NCBI GenBank assembly: GCA_913052545.1
Contig: CAJXEF010000034.1
Span: 1-15,022 of the forward strand
DNA length: 15,022 bases
Direction of reading: 5' to 3'
Origin: an uncultured Chloroflexota bacterium
Lineage (GTDB): Bacteria > Chloroflexota > Dehalococcoidia > UBA3495
The notes under the pieces are model-generated. The model made no database searches and was not told the origin of the DNA. It saw nothing but the letters and a program-made list of their open reading frames with translations. Positions within the stretch are counted from its first letter, which is position 1. Each line of letters opens with the position of its first letter. Made by a program: the position numbers and the translations under genes. Below are positions 1-7,182 of this stretch, one piece after another.

Positions 1-16
1 GTCCAGCAATCTAAAA

Positions 17-25
17 TGCTATAAT
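17..25 (+). promoter_or_regulatory. Extended -10 promoter element upstream of the aminotransferase
   Basis: TGCTATAAT gives an extended -10 (TGn plus a perfect TATAAT at 20-25). The matching -35 would fall at or before the window edge, so it cannot be checked. The distance to the GTG start at 102 implies a leader of about 70 bases. Confidence 0.45.
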
Positions 26-91
26 CGCACGCGTGCCTTTGAGCGTGACACCGTTCATCTGTCAATAATGCGGGCTATGTGTGTTAAGACC

Positions 92-97
92 AGGAGG
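92..97 (+). promoter_or_regulatory. Shine-Dalgarno site that sets the aminotransferase start
   Basis: AGGAGG lies 4 bases before GTG at 102. The upstream in-frame GTG at 81 has no SD-like sequence. The site therefore favours the shorter protein, whose N-terminus reads MEIPRQNLRTPGPIPVP, as is usual for the family. Confidence 0.7.
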
Positions 98-101
98 AAA
101 C

Positions 102-1217
102 GTGGAGATACCGAGACAGAATCTTAGAACTCCGGGCCCTATTCCGGTTCCGTCAGATATTGTCGAAGCAATGTCCGAACCTATGATAAATCATCGTGGC
201 CCTGAATTCTTCGAATTGTTTACTCAAGTAACCGGTAAGTTAAAGCAAGTTTTCATGACCGAAAATGATTTATATGTATTGACGGCATCGGGGACCGGTT
301 CTCTGGAGGCGTCAATAGTGAATACGCTTTCGCCTGGAGACAGAGTTTTAGGCCTGAGTGCTGGTTCCTTTGGAGATCGTTTTTGTGATGCTGCCGAAGC
401 CTATGGAGCAGAGGTAATACGTGAAGAATTTGAGTGGGGAGGTCCTATAGATCCCGATAAGGTTAGGGATATTCTGAAAAAGGACTCACAAATCCAGGCG
501 GTTCTGGTTACTCACAATGAGACATCAACAGGTGTTACTCATGACTTGGAAACAATAGCTTCAATAGTTAAAGGAGAGTTCCAAAAACTGCTACTGGTAG
601 ACGCAGTCAGCAGCCTCGGATGTGTTGCCCTACCGGTTGATGGTTGGAAGTGCGATTTAGTCGGGACTGCCTCTCAAAAAGGTTTCATGATTCCCCCAGG
701 ATTATCCTTCGTTAGCATCAGTAATGACGGCTGGGAGGCCCAAAAATCCGCCAAGATGCCTCGATTCTATTTTGATTTAGCTGTTGCTCAGCAGTACTTG
801 GAAAGCGGCCAAACTCCTTGGACTCCCAATCTTTCAGCACTGTATGGGCTGGACTTGGCCTTGACTAAAATGGTTGATGAGGGCATGGAAAATATTTTCG
901 AACGTCATGCTGACATAGCAGAGTTTACACGCTCTGGGATCTTGGAAATGGGTTTGGAGTTACTATGCCAAGATCCGGATAGAGTATCCAACACTGTGAC
1001 TGCCATCAAAATACCTTCGGGGGTTGATGGAGCAGAGTTGGTTGGTTTGATGCGAACTGAAGAGCAGGTAGTTGTCGCGGGTGGACAAGGCAAGCTGGCC
1101 CGAGATATTTTTAGAATTGGACATCTGGGGTATGTCACCGAGGAAGATATTATAGAGGTTCTTGAGGCTTTAGAACGGGTTCTACCCAAAGTAGGATTCA
1201 ACGCTAGTAAAACATAA
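102..1217 (+). CDS. Class V PLP-dependent aminotransferase (alanine/serine-glyoxylate aminotransferase-like)
   Basis: This 371-residue protein belongs to the Aminotran_5 family (fold type I). Such enzymes move an amino group between a small amino acid such as alanine or serine and glyoxylate or pyruvate in the cytosol. The family start LRTPGPIPVP is at residues 9-18. The cofactor phosphate-binding segment ASGTGS is at 62-67, the pyridine-nitrogen aspartate lies in VDAVSSLG (about D167), and the Schiff-base lysine is probably K193 in SQKGF. Length is normal for the family. I chose GTG at 102 because of its SD; an in-frame GTG at 81 would add seven residues. No serA-like gene lies next to it here, so the exact substrate (alanine, serine or phosphonate type) is open. 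The fold call is firm, the substrate is not. Confidence 0.93.
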   Translation: MEIPRQNLRTPGPIPVPSDIVEAMSEPMINHRGPEFFELFTQVTGKLKQVFMTENDLYVLTASGTGSLEASIVNTLSPGDRVLGLSAGSFGDRFCDAAEAYGAEVIREEFEWGGPIDPDKVRDILKKDSQIQAVLVTHNETSTGVTHDLETIASIVKGEFQKLLLVDAVSSLGCVALPVDGWKCDLVGTASQKGFMIPPGLSFVSISNDGWEAQKSAKMPRFYFDLAVAQQYLESGQTPWTPNLSALYGLDLALTKMVDEGMENIFERHADIAEFTRSGILEMGLELLCQDPDRVSNTVTAIKIPSGVDGAELVGLMRTEEQVVVAGGQGKLARDIFRIGHLGYVTEEDIIEVLEALERVLPKVGFNASKT

Positions 1218-1243
1218 TTTCATCTCAGGTTGAGACTACTTAT

Positions 1244-1357
1244 ATGTCAACATCCCAGTTGCAACAAACCATGGCTATCCTTCGGATAAGCCTGGCGGAG
1301 ATTGAAAACAAAGAACGTCAATTAGAGGCAATGATTAGTCAATTCCGACTCGGCTGA
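1244..1357 (+). CDS. Possible small protein (37 aa), unrecognised
   Basis: An ATG opens a 37-codon frame 26 bases after the aminotransferase stop. The sequence is polar and heptad-like (LAEIENKERQLEAM), which suggests a short helix or coiled coil. There is only a distant SD-like AGG about 14 bases upstream. I do not recognise it. It may be a real small protein, the 5' part of a gene broken by frameshifts whose rest is the next entry, or chance. Confidence is low. Confidence 0.25.
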   Translation: MSTSQLQQTMAILRISLAEIENKERQLEAMISQFRLG

Positions 1358-1374
1358 GGCGTCTACCGAGACAG

Positions 1375-1701
1375 GTGATTTATGGACAGACCGGTCTTGA
1401 TGTTTCATTGTCATCAATGGGTGAAATTGAGGAGCCGTTGTCTGATTCTACCTCCACCTTAAGACGGCTACGTGTAATTAAGAAATCAACCTCGGACGAA
1501 TTAGCAGCCTTGGAATCAGTCAAACGGGTCAGCGACGCGCGCAGTTCATTGGCTGACTTGAAACCTGCAATGCGGGACTCACCTGATGACCCAGAGGCTG
1601 TATCAGAGGTCCCGAGATTGGAATCTTTCATAACCGAACACAGCAAAATGGCTGAGATGGCGATTACTGAACGATTTCAAGATCCTACTAATGATTCCTA
1701 G
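1375..1701 (+). CDS. Hypothetical acidic coiled-coil-like protein (108 aa)
   Basis: The frame starts at GTG 1375 with no clear SD; an internal ATG at 1417 is another possible start. The product is charged and acidic, with a heptad-like stretch around DELAALESV to SLADLKPAM (about residues 40-66) and no membrane segment or known motif. First codon positions are rich in G and A, as in real genes, which favours this strand over the 88-codon frame antisense to it. Its TAG stop overlaps the stop of the convergent DUF1015 gene by four bases. I do not recognise a family. It could be the distal part of a frameshifted gene that began at 1244. Confidence 0.42.
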   Translation: MIYGQTGLDVSLSSMGEIEEPLSDSTSTLRRLRVIKKSTSDELAALESVKRVSDARSSLADLKPAMRDSPDDPEAVSEVPRLESFITEHSKMAEMAITERFQDPTNDS

Positions 1702-2975
1702 ACATTTCCTTCTAGCCGATGAATTACTAAGCCTGTGGGAAGTTTGGGGAAGAAAAATGTAGATTTCGAAGGAAGACGTTGTCCGCCTCCAACGATTTCC
1801 TCAAATGTATCCATGGGAAATGGCTTAAGCACAAACGCTATTTGAAGATCCTTGTGATTAATACGATCACGTAATCCTTGGGGATCATGGCTATAATCCA
1901 CTTGCCTAGTGGCTTCGTTACCTAGAACGGGCTTCAATACTTTTTCTTCTATTACCCAAGCTTCTGACACTGCTAGGGCACCCCATTGCTTCCAATCTAA
2001 TTCCTTTTTTAATATTAATATTTCAGCATGGTCTGCCTTTGGGCCGATTATCCCAATCACGTGTTGGCTTCTACCTAATTCTGCTATTTCCTTGGTTAGA
2101 ACATCTACTCCTTTAGCTGATAAGTCGAAAGGTCTCCTGTCAAATAGATTATTAAGTTCGTATTGGATCTTTTCTAAATTTTCAGATGAAAGGTTTCCTA
2201 TACCGCGATGATAGGGCAATAGCTGTAGCCCGGGATCATCAAATTCTACTAGTGCCATCATCACAAAATTATTGGCTTCGTCCATCGAATTTTGGTCGTC
2301 TGATCGATATCTTAAAGCTGCTTCATAGCGATGGTGACCGTCAGCGAGAAAAATAGGCTTGTCGATAAAAAATCGCCGGATCGCCTCTCTCGTTTCTAAT
2401 TCTGAAATTACCCAAAAACATATCTGCCCTTGGATACTATCTTTGACCTCTAAATCTGGGGTGTTTGTCATTACTTTAGTGAGTAATGGACGAAGGGTCT
2501 GGGAGGCGTCTCGGTATAAGCTCATGATTGGACTAAACTGGGCTTTGCATGATTCTAGGAGTTTGACTCGATCTTGGACTGCTGGTTCTCGAGTAAATTC
2601 ATGAGGTAATACCGTCTTTTTATCATAATTTTCAACGGCTATCCCACCAAAAAGAGCTAGTTGTTGCTTGTGGTTCCCATCGAATTCATATCCGTAACTC
2701 ATCAGATAATAATTGGGTTTCTCATCCTGTTGCAACACGTTGTGTTCCAGCCAGCTTCTGTATAACGATGAAGCTTCCAGATAACTCTTTTCCGGATCCA
2801 TAGGATCTGGTTGTTCAGCCCCTTCAAGATGTACTGCGTTGTATTGGCTGAGGGATTTGAGATTTTTCTGCAAATCTGAATCTATCATGTCGTAAGGGGG
2901 GCAGAGTACGTTTGCCATGTCTTCAACTATTCCCAAATTAAAGCGGCAGCCGTGAATAGGGCGAAAATCAACCAT
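1698..2975 (-). CDS. DUF1015 family protein (COG4198-like)
   Basis: This 425-residue protein carries the DUF1015 hallmarks: RPIHG at 5-9, CPPYD at 25-29, VLPHEFT at 123-128, the signature ADGHHRYEAALRY at 211-223, and LPYHRGI at 253-259. The length is typical of the family and no membrane segment or signal peptide is visible. The biochemical role is not settled. The DGHHR core resembles the motif of ParB-like free serine kinases, so a kinase role in serine metabolism is a possible inference, not a demonstrated fact. I chose ATG at 2975 because it has AAGGAG nine bases upstream and starts directly at the family N-terminus. An in-frame start at 3047 would add 24 residues without support. It is transcribed convergently with the small frame at 1375 and divergently from the gene at 3225. 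Confidence 0.9.
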   Translation of the reverse strand: MVDFRPIHGCRFNLGIVEDMANVLCPPYDMIDSDLQKNLKSLSQYNAVHLEGAEQPDPMDPEKSYLEASSLYRSWLEHNVLQQDEKPNYYLMSYGYEFDGNHKQQLALFGGIAVENYDKKTVLPHEFTREPAVQDRVKLLESCKAQFSPIMSLYRDASQTLRPLLTKVMTNTPDLEVKDSIQGQICFWVISELETREAIRRFFIDKPIFLADGHHRYEAALRYRSDDQNSMDEANNFVMMALVEFDDPGLQLLPYHRGIGNLSSENLEKIQYELNNLFDRRPFDLSAKGVDVLTKEIAELGRSQHVIGIIGPKADHAEILILKKELDWKQWGALAVSEAWVIEEKVLKPVLGNEATRQVDYSHDPQGLRDRINHKDLQIAFVLKPFPMDTFEEIVGGGQRLPSKSTFFFPKLPTGLVIHRLEGNV

Positions 2976-2984
2976 ATGACCTGA

Positions 2985-2990
2985 CTCCTT
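2985..2990 (-). promoter_or_regulatory. Shine-Dalgarno site that sets the DUF1015 start
   Basis: On the minus strand AAGGAG lies nine bases before ATG 2975. It supports the 425-residue form over the longer one. Confidence 0.65.
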
Positions 2991-3175
2991 GCTGGGTAAC
3001 GAAATTTGCAGAATGCAGTATAGCACTTGGGACGGAAGATGTTCCAAATTGTAGTCGAATTAATATTTTGTTTTATCTTAAGAATTGGAGAAGAGCGCTT
3101 GATATTGGCGTGGAATTGAAAACTATTATTAATCCAAGCTCGCGAGAGTTTTCTAGCGGTAGTGTTGTTTAATTC

Positions 3176-3204
3176 TTGTCATAATTGTGGAGTGTCGGTA
3201 ATAT
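3176..3204 (+). promoter_or_regulatory. Candidate sigma-70-type promoter for the 255-aa protein
   Basis: TTGTCA (3176-3181) and TAATAT (3199-3204) are separated by exactly 17 bases, 20 bases before the ATG at 3225. The -35 differs from TTGACA by one base. The -10 is a weaker match. The predicted leader is very short, about 14 bases. Confidence 0.45.
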
Positions 3205-3224
3205 TTGGGTTAAGATAAGAGCGT

Positions 3225-3992
3225 ATGGATATTACTTTTGAGATTGGAAACCCGAATAGGCCTAAAGGGCACGCCTTGGCCTATTTTAAAGTTGACACTG
3301 AGCCAGACCATCTTTACGCAACTTACGTGGTTACGTTGCCTATACAGGCAGATTTGACTAAATATGTTCCGCCATTCTTGGCAACTCATCTTGGGAACCT
3401 CCCCTTGAACGATTTTTCCTCATTTGCGATGCCTCCTGTACCAGAACAGGTTGATGGTTACTCGGAACTGGAGAGGCTAAGTAGGTTGCGGGACGATGAC
3501 TTAATATATGGGGGAAATGTTTTTTCTTTTGATCTCCCGAGGATGATGGAAATGGTCACAGAGATGGTTCAAGAATATGCCAAGTTATGTGCTGAGCATT
3601 TGGTTAATGATGATGCCTTGCCTCAAAACAGTATTCAATCTGAACCTGAGGACGTATCCTACCAAGTAAATGATGTTCTCTTCAGCTTAATGAGCCAATC
3701 AGATAAATTAGCGGAACTTGCTAGGTTGCTGGGCAAGTTGAGATTTGCCCAGGAGGGTAGCGATGGTGATACGATCAGTGAAGTAGAAGCAGAAGTTGGA
3801 ACTTTATCTCGTCACTTGCCCGAAGAGTTTTGGGTGCATAGCTTGTTGTCTGCAGCCCAAGATTCGTCTTCAAAGGGACTGGAGCTTGCCCAACTTTATT
3901 TGGATAGGTGTTTTCGATTATCAGAAGGTGATGCGGGTAGCGTAAAAGAATTAGAAGAGAAAATAAAATCTTTAGACATAATAGACAGTTAA
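3225..3992 (+). CDS. Conserved-looking protein of unknown function (255 aa)
   Basis: I do not recognise a named family. The N-terminal part (about 1-60) looks like a compact beta-rich domain with GHALAYF at 15-21 and a strand-like YATYVVTLP at 31-39, followed by a KYVPPFLA segment at 46-53. The rest is acidic and mainly helical: residues 104-128, 145-175, and a C-terminal stretch that includes a possible TPR-like helix pair near 205-235. There is no signal peptide or membrane helix, so it is probably cytosolic. The start is ATG 3225 with only a weak purine-rich SD. Base composition and codon style match its neighbours. It stands alone, divergent from DUF1015 and convergent with the methyltransferase. 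Coding is very likely; function is unknown. Confidence 0.8.
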   Translation: MDITFEIGNPNRPKGHALAYFKVDTEPDHLYATYVVTLPIQADLTKYVPPFLATHLGNLPLNDFSSFAMPPVPEQVDGYSELERLSRLRDDDLIYGGNVFSFDLPRMMEMVTEMVQEYAKLCAEHLVNDDALPQNSIQSEPEDVSYQVNDVLFSLMSQSDKLAELARLLGKLRFAQEGSDGDTISEVEAEVGTLSRHLPEEFWVHSLLSAAQDSSSKGLELAQLYLDRCFRLSEGDAGSVKELEEKIKSLDIIDS

Positions 3993-4025
3993 AGTTCCGG
4001 TTGAACCCAATATCAGGGTATTTGA

Positions 4026-4610
4026 TCACTGATTTCTGAGTGTCATCATGTACTGGTTATTGTTAAGCCCTCTCCAATTTCGGTATCGTAACCCCGCTTC
4101 ATTTGATAACTGTCGTAATGTATCTGGCACCAATTGTTGCTGTAATGAAGGTCCTTCCGCTGATTCTTTCCCTGACCATTCTAATATTGTAATCCACCCG
4201 TTTGGTTTCAATAATTTTCTAACCGATTGTAGCAATCGAATATGGTCTGTACTTTCGTGTATCACAAAAGCTAAAAAAACTCCATCGAGTGAATTGTCTT
4301 CTAGAGTGAAATCAAATTCGTCACATTGTTTTACTTCTACATTCCCTAAATGGGCGGATGTGATTTGTTCTTGGCAAATATCTACCATCTGTGGATTGGT
4401 ATCAACAGCGTATAGTTTTCCTTCTATAACTGCTTTAGCCAATTTGAGTGCAAAATAACCGGGCCCACACCCAATGTCGGCTATGGTATCCCGGCGGCTG
4501 ATTTCAGAGAAAGTTAAAATCGAGAGCATATCTAAGGTTGAGTCTCGTTTAGGAGAAAGAAGATTATCTATTTGGTCTTGGTCGACTGGGCAATTGGTTT
4601 CTGAAGGCAT
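4026..4610 (-). CDS. Class I SAM-dependent methyltransferase (UbiE/Methyltransf_11-like)
   Basis: This 194-residue protein has a Rossmann-type methyltransferase core. Motif I, ADIGCGPGYFALKLA, is at 44-58 and binds S-adenosylmethionine. The acidic residue that holds the ribose is D70 in LYAVDTNPQMV. A post-I acidic segment CDEFDF is near 96-101, and the LLKPNGWITILEW strand (133-145) is typical of the UbiE group. The substrate is unknown: small-molecule, quinone and arsenite-type targets are all possible, and no extra cysteine-rich motif is seen. I chose ATG 4610 because TGGAG lies five bases upstream. An ATG at 4685 would add 25 residues without an SD. It lies downstream of the cupin genes but is separated from them by a strong hairpin and about 370 bases, so it is probably transcribed separately. 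Confidence 0.88.
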   Translation of the reverse strand: MPSETNCPVDQDQIDNLLSPKRDSTLDMLSILTFSEISRRDTIADIGCGPGYFALKLAKAVIEGKLYAVDTNPQMVDICQEQITSAHLGNVEVKQCDEFDFTLEDNSLDGVFLAFVIHESTDHIRLLQSVRKLLKPNGWITILEWSGKESAEGPSLQQQLVPDTLRQLSNEAGLRYRNWRGLNNNQYMMTLRNQ

Positions 4611-4982
4611 CCTGTCTCCATTTATTTGGATCAAGTTGTGATTTAGCAATGCGGACGGAACGATCCCAAATACTGTTTGTAACATTTAAAATTAAGAATT
4701 CGCTTGAAATGAATTGCCGTGAGATGTGCCCGCTAGGTTTTAGTTCTTAGTTTGGTGTAAAGCTGCCCGTCAGCGAGATGGATATACACGATGTCTAGAT
4801 GTTTATATCAGTATAGCCCGAAATTTTTGGTAAAAATCAGAGTATCGGTCGGATTGGCGGCAAGAGACGGTTAAGTTTTCAATTATTGGCTTGTGCCTGA
4901 ATTATAACAAAGGGTCGGTTTATTCTAGGTTATAGAGAGCTGACTTTTGTTTAGCTAGCTCTCTATAACCTAGAATAATTCG
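4611..4982. other. Long intergenic stretch with no supported gene
   Basis: This 372-base gap holds the SD of the methyltransferase (TGGAG at 4616-4620, minus strand), a short ATTTTT/AAAAAT hairpin at 4823-4837, and the 22-bp perfect hairpin at 4920-4978. I found no convincing open frame, tRNA or canonical promoter in 4686-4919. The N-terminal extension offered by ATG 4685 lies within it but lacks an SD. Confidence 0.5.
4920..4978 (-). terminator. 22-bp perfect hairpin closing the cupin gene set
   Basis: Arms 4920-4941 and 4957-4978 are exact reverse complements around a 15-base loop. The core is AGAGAGCT/AGCTCTCT and the outer part is AT-rich. It begins four bases after the stop of the last cupin. 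There is no clean T-tract after it in the minus direction, so it may be a weak intrinsic terminator or an mRNA 3'-end stabiliser rather than a classical one. Confidence 0.6.
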
Positions 4983-5321
4983 TTAACCTGTTAGGGGAAC
5001 TGAAATGGAGATCCTAGGTTCATTTCCGAGATGTCTGAGGATATGTCCGTGACCCGTTAAGTCCTCCGCAACCAAAACGTCCCCGGGGCCCATTTGACGT
5101 TTATTTCCGTCTGCCACTTCTAATTCTGCGTACCCTGATAAAGTTACAACGTATTGATGTCGAGGAGCGTTGTGATAATCTGAGAAATAATCTGCAGGTC
5201 GTTGGCCTAAGGTGATTTCACCAGGGGCCCTGTTATTTGCTATGATTGCAAACTCGTCGGGTGTGACTTCCTCAAAGTGGGATTCCCCGTCATTACCAGT
5301 AAAAACTCGGAATATACTCAT
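4983..5321 (-). CDS. Small single-domain cupin protein (third of a tandem trio)
   Basis: This 112-residue protein is one small cupin (double-stranded beta-helix) domain and almost nothing else. It shares GNDGESHFEE (9-18), the cupin motif 1 region DYHNAPRHQYVVTLSG (48-63) and motif 2 GPGDVLVAEDLTGHGH (78-93) with the gene just upstream. Likely metal or ligand positions are H50, Q56, H91 and H93. Small cupins of this kind can be dioxygenases, isomerases or binding proteins, and the sequence does not say which. It lies 32 bases after the middle paralogue, has only a weak SD (GTGAAG), and is followed at once by a strong hairpin, so it is probably the last gene of the unit. Confidence 0.88.
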   Translation of the reverse strand: MSIFRVFTGNDGESHFEEVTPDEFAIIANNRAPGEITLGQRPADYFSDYHNAPRHQYVVTLSGYAELEVADGNKRQMGPGDVLVAEDLTGHGHILRHLGNEPRISISVPLTG

Positions 5322-5353
5322 TTTGACTTCACCATAAATTTAGATTTTACAGA

Positions 5354-5695
5354 TTAGTTAGCTAAGGGGATTGCTAATGAGACGCGAAATTCGTTTCCTA
5401 TACTCCTAGCAATATGGCCATGGCCTGTGAGATCCTCGGCTACCAAGACATCACCAGGCTCCATTCTAACTTTGGAACCGTCAGCCGTCTCGAATTCCGC
5501 AGTGCCCGCAAGATTTACTACGTACTGGAGTCTGGGAGCGTTATGGTAATCGGATTCTGAGGGTGAAGGGCGCCTGTTCACCGTAATGTCCCCGGGGCCC
5601 ACGTTGTTGACGATTGCTGAAAATTGCTCTGCGGTCATTTCTTCAAAGTGAGATTCTCCATCAGAACCTGAGTAAACTTTTACTATTCTGGCCAT
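5354..5695 (-). CDS. Small single-domain cupin protein (middle of a tandem trio)
   Basis: This 113-residue cupin is clearly the closest relative of the downstream copy. Both have DYHNAPR (49-55 here), an ADG turn, and PGDVLVAEDLTGHGH (80-94 here) nearly unchanged. Candidate metal ligands are H51, H92 and H94. It starts at ATG 5695 with AAAGGAG six bases upstream, the strongest SD of the trio after the first gene. The gap to the first cupin is 54 bases and to the third 32 bases, which fits one transcript. The enzymatic or binding role is unknown. The variable loop at about 25-48 differs most among copies and may set the ligand. Confidence 0.88.
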   Translation of the reverse strand: MARIVKVYSGSDGESHFEEMTAEQFSAIVNNVGPGDITVNRRPSPSESDYHNAPRLQYVVNLAGTAEFETADGSKVRMEPGDVLVAEDLTGHGHIARSIGNEFRVSLAIPLAN

Positions 5696-5749
5696 TTTTA
5701 GCTCCTTTAAGATAAAAATTCGTAGTTATTAGTTAATCGAAAAGGTTAA

Positions 5750-6088
5750 TTAATCAGCTAATGGTATCACAACGTGGATACACGGTTCGCTGCCGATTAC
5801 TCGTGTGGTATGACCTCTTCCCGTAGTATCTTCTACTAGCCTTGCATCTCCGGGATTGTAGACTACGGAAGTACCATCTCCCAATCCGATTTCGACTCTT
5901 CCGCTTAAAGAGATGATATATTGTCGACGTGGAGCCGGATGCCAATCTATGAAATGGTCGACTTCCCATTCTCGAAATGTAATATTGGAAGTGAGTTGGG
6001 CTTCAGTAAGATCGGGGTGTTGGGATAAGTCCATTTCTTCTAGATGTGATTCACCGTCTGTTCCACTATAGAGTCGGTAAATTCCCAC
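5750..6088 (-). CDS. Small single-domain cupin protein (first of a tandem trio, divergent copy)
   Basis: I place the start at GTG 6088, which has GGGAGG six bases upstream and gives a 112-residue protein beginning MGIYRLYSGTDGESH. This aligns end to end with the 112- and 113-residue paralogues. A TTG at 6142 would add 18 unrelated residues. Motif 1 is WHPAPRRQYIISLSG (49-63) and motif 2 is NPGDARLVEDTTGRGH (78-93). Position 91 is arginine where the two sister proteins have histidine, while H50 and H93 are kept, so metal binding or ligand may differ. It is the most diverged of the three. The 133-base space after the DUF429 stop may hold a promoter, but none is clear. Confidence 0.88.
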   Translation of the reverse strand: MGIYRLYSGTDGESHLEEMDLSQHPDLTEAQLTSNITFREWEVDHFIDWHPAPRRQYIISLSGRVEIGLGDGTSVVYNPGDARLVEDTTGRGHTTRVIGSEPCIHVVIPLAD

Positions 6089-6094
6089 TGCGGT

Positions 6095-6100
6095 CCTCCC
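6095..6100 (-). promoter_or_regulatory. Shine-Dalgarno site that sets the first cupin start
   Basis: GGGAGG on the minus strand is followed by a six-base spacer and GTG 6088. It decides the start against the longer TTG 6142 form. Confidence 0.75.
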
Positions 6101-6221
6101 GTTATTTGATATACGCATGTATGCGGATTTTAGTGCAGTCAAGGTAGGTGGGACAATATTAATATTCCTCCGTACTTAAGGCAACTTTGGTCAGATGGCT
6201 AGTAGGGGATTCGACTATGGC

Positions 6222-7034
6222 TTAAAGGAATGCTGGAGCGTATAACCAACCCTCTAGGTCTATAGTGCGTTTCAAATTCACTGGTGGATCCTTGGGAGGG
6301 CATCGAAATTTACTAGGATCCTGTGTCCAAAGGCAAGCTATTACGGTCGCGATCAGGCTGTCTAGAGCGTCATGATTTTCCATTCCTAAATCTATAAATT
6401 GGCTCAAATTGCTTATAGTTAACCCAGAATGTTTTTCCAGACCTTTGAAAATAATATCCCTTTTTTGATAAACTAGGCGGCCATTTTTGTAGCCCTTGAA
6501 TGGTAGTCCCATCGCCCGAAGGCCTGCTCCCGGCATTGCTTCCAATAGAACGGTTTTAGACATATGATCGTTTTTAAGAGGAGGGACTAAACAACCTGCG
6601 CGATGTAACTCATTTAACATTTGCATTCCGTAAAATGTCATTGGCACCAAATTGGGATTAGCTTTATGCAGGCAGGAGTAGCACTCAGGATAAAATGTGT
6701 CACCCAACCTTTTTATCTCACCGTGTTGTTTAACGAATTGATCCCTTAAATTAATGAATTCGGATAGCGTGATTGCAGCTGCCTCGGTCCATAGATCAGT
6801 CATATCTTGAGCCGAGGGACTCCAAAATTTAGAGAACTTTTCAGGTACAGAAAACGGAAAGTCTAAGGAGGCGATTGTGGAGGAGTCGAAGTTGCTGAGA
6901 AGCGATGTTAAATTTGCTCTGGTGATTAGTTCGCAGGTTTCTATGACCAGTTGATTATCAGTAAAGACTCCGCGGCTAACCCATGTGTTTTTGTCAGTTT
7001 TAGCTCCACTGTAATCGACACCTATCACTAACAA
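6222..7034 (-). CDS. DUF429 family protein, predicted RNase H-fold nuclease
   Basis: This 270-residue protein matches DUF429 (COG2410-like, predicted nuclease). The ordered motifs are GVDYSGA (5-11), LDFPFS (57-62), LLEAMPGA (163-170), NHDALDSLIAT (220-230) and the end EGWLYAP (261-267). The acidic residues D7, D58, E165, D222 and D225 could form an RNase H-type metal site. That is family knowledge plus inference; no member's substrate is assumed. The start is TTG 7034 after a GGGTGA-type SD, with an in-frame GTG two codons later as the alternative. It shares a 148-base divergent intergenic space with the oxaloacetate decarboxylase gene, and is upstream of and co-oriented with the cupin trio. 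Complete and apparently intact. Confidence 0.88.
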   Translation of the reverse strand: MLVIGVDYSGAKTDKNTWVSRGVFTDNQLVIETCELITRANLTSLLSNFDSSTIASLDFPFSVPEKFSKFWSPSAQDMTDLWTEAAAITLSEFINLRDQFVKQHGEIKRLGDTFYPECYSCLHKANPNLVPMTFYGMQMLNELHRAGCLVPPLKNDHMSKTVLLEAMPGAGLRAMGLPFKGYKNGRLVYQKRDIIFKGLEKHSGLTISNLSQFIDLGMENHDALDSLIATVIACLWTQDPSKFRCPPKDPPVNLKRTIDLEGWLYAPAFL

Positions 7035-7108
7035 TTAAATCACCCTCGCTGTTATTAAGCCACTTTATGATAGAATTATCGAGACTTGAGAATTGCAGAT
7101 TTCAGTGA

Positions 7109-7139
7109 CCAGCTATTTATAATTAACATATAAAGCTGG
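7109..7139. repeat. Imperfect inverted repeat in the divergent intergenic region
   Basis: CCAGCT (7109-7114) and AGCTGG (7134-7139) flank an AT-rich centre that includes TATAAT at 7118-7123. The site lies between the divergent DUF429 and oxaloacetate decarboxylase genes, so it could be an operator or part of a leader hairpin. The TATAAT may be the -10 of the plus-strand gene, but no good -35 is found at 16-18 bases. Confidence 0.3.
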
Positions 7140-7182
7140 CTACAAAAGTAAACTATCACAAAAACTTGGAGAGAGGTATTCC

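Noticed and set aside
905..1201. A 98-codon minus-strand frame inside the aminotransferase.
   Set aside because: It is a shadow of a conserved gene and has no family signature.
1380..1646. An 88-codon minus-strand frame antisense to the 108-codon frame.
   Set aside because: The plus frame has the gene-like first-position purine bias, and the minus frame has no SD and looks like its mirror.
3993..4025. GGGTTCAACC on the minus strand looks like a tRNA T-arm.
   Set aside because: The flanking bases do not form a five-pair stem and no acceptor, D or anticodon arm fits in the neighbourhood.
4920..4978. The perfect hairpin as a miniature transposable element.
   Set aside because: No flanking target duplication is visible and the arms do not match those of the hairpins at 8099 or 14450.
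6089..6142. An 18-residue N-terminal extension of the first cupin from TTG 6142.
   Set aside because: The extension is absent from both paralogues, and GTG 6088 has a strong SD at the right distance.
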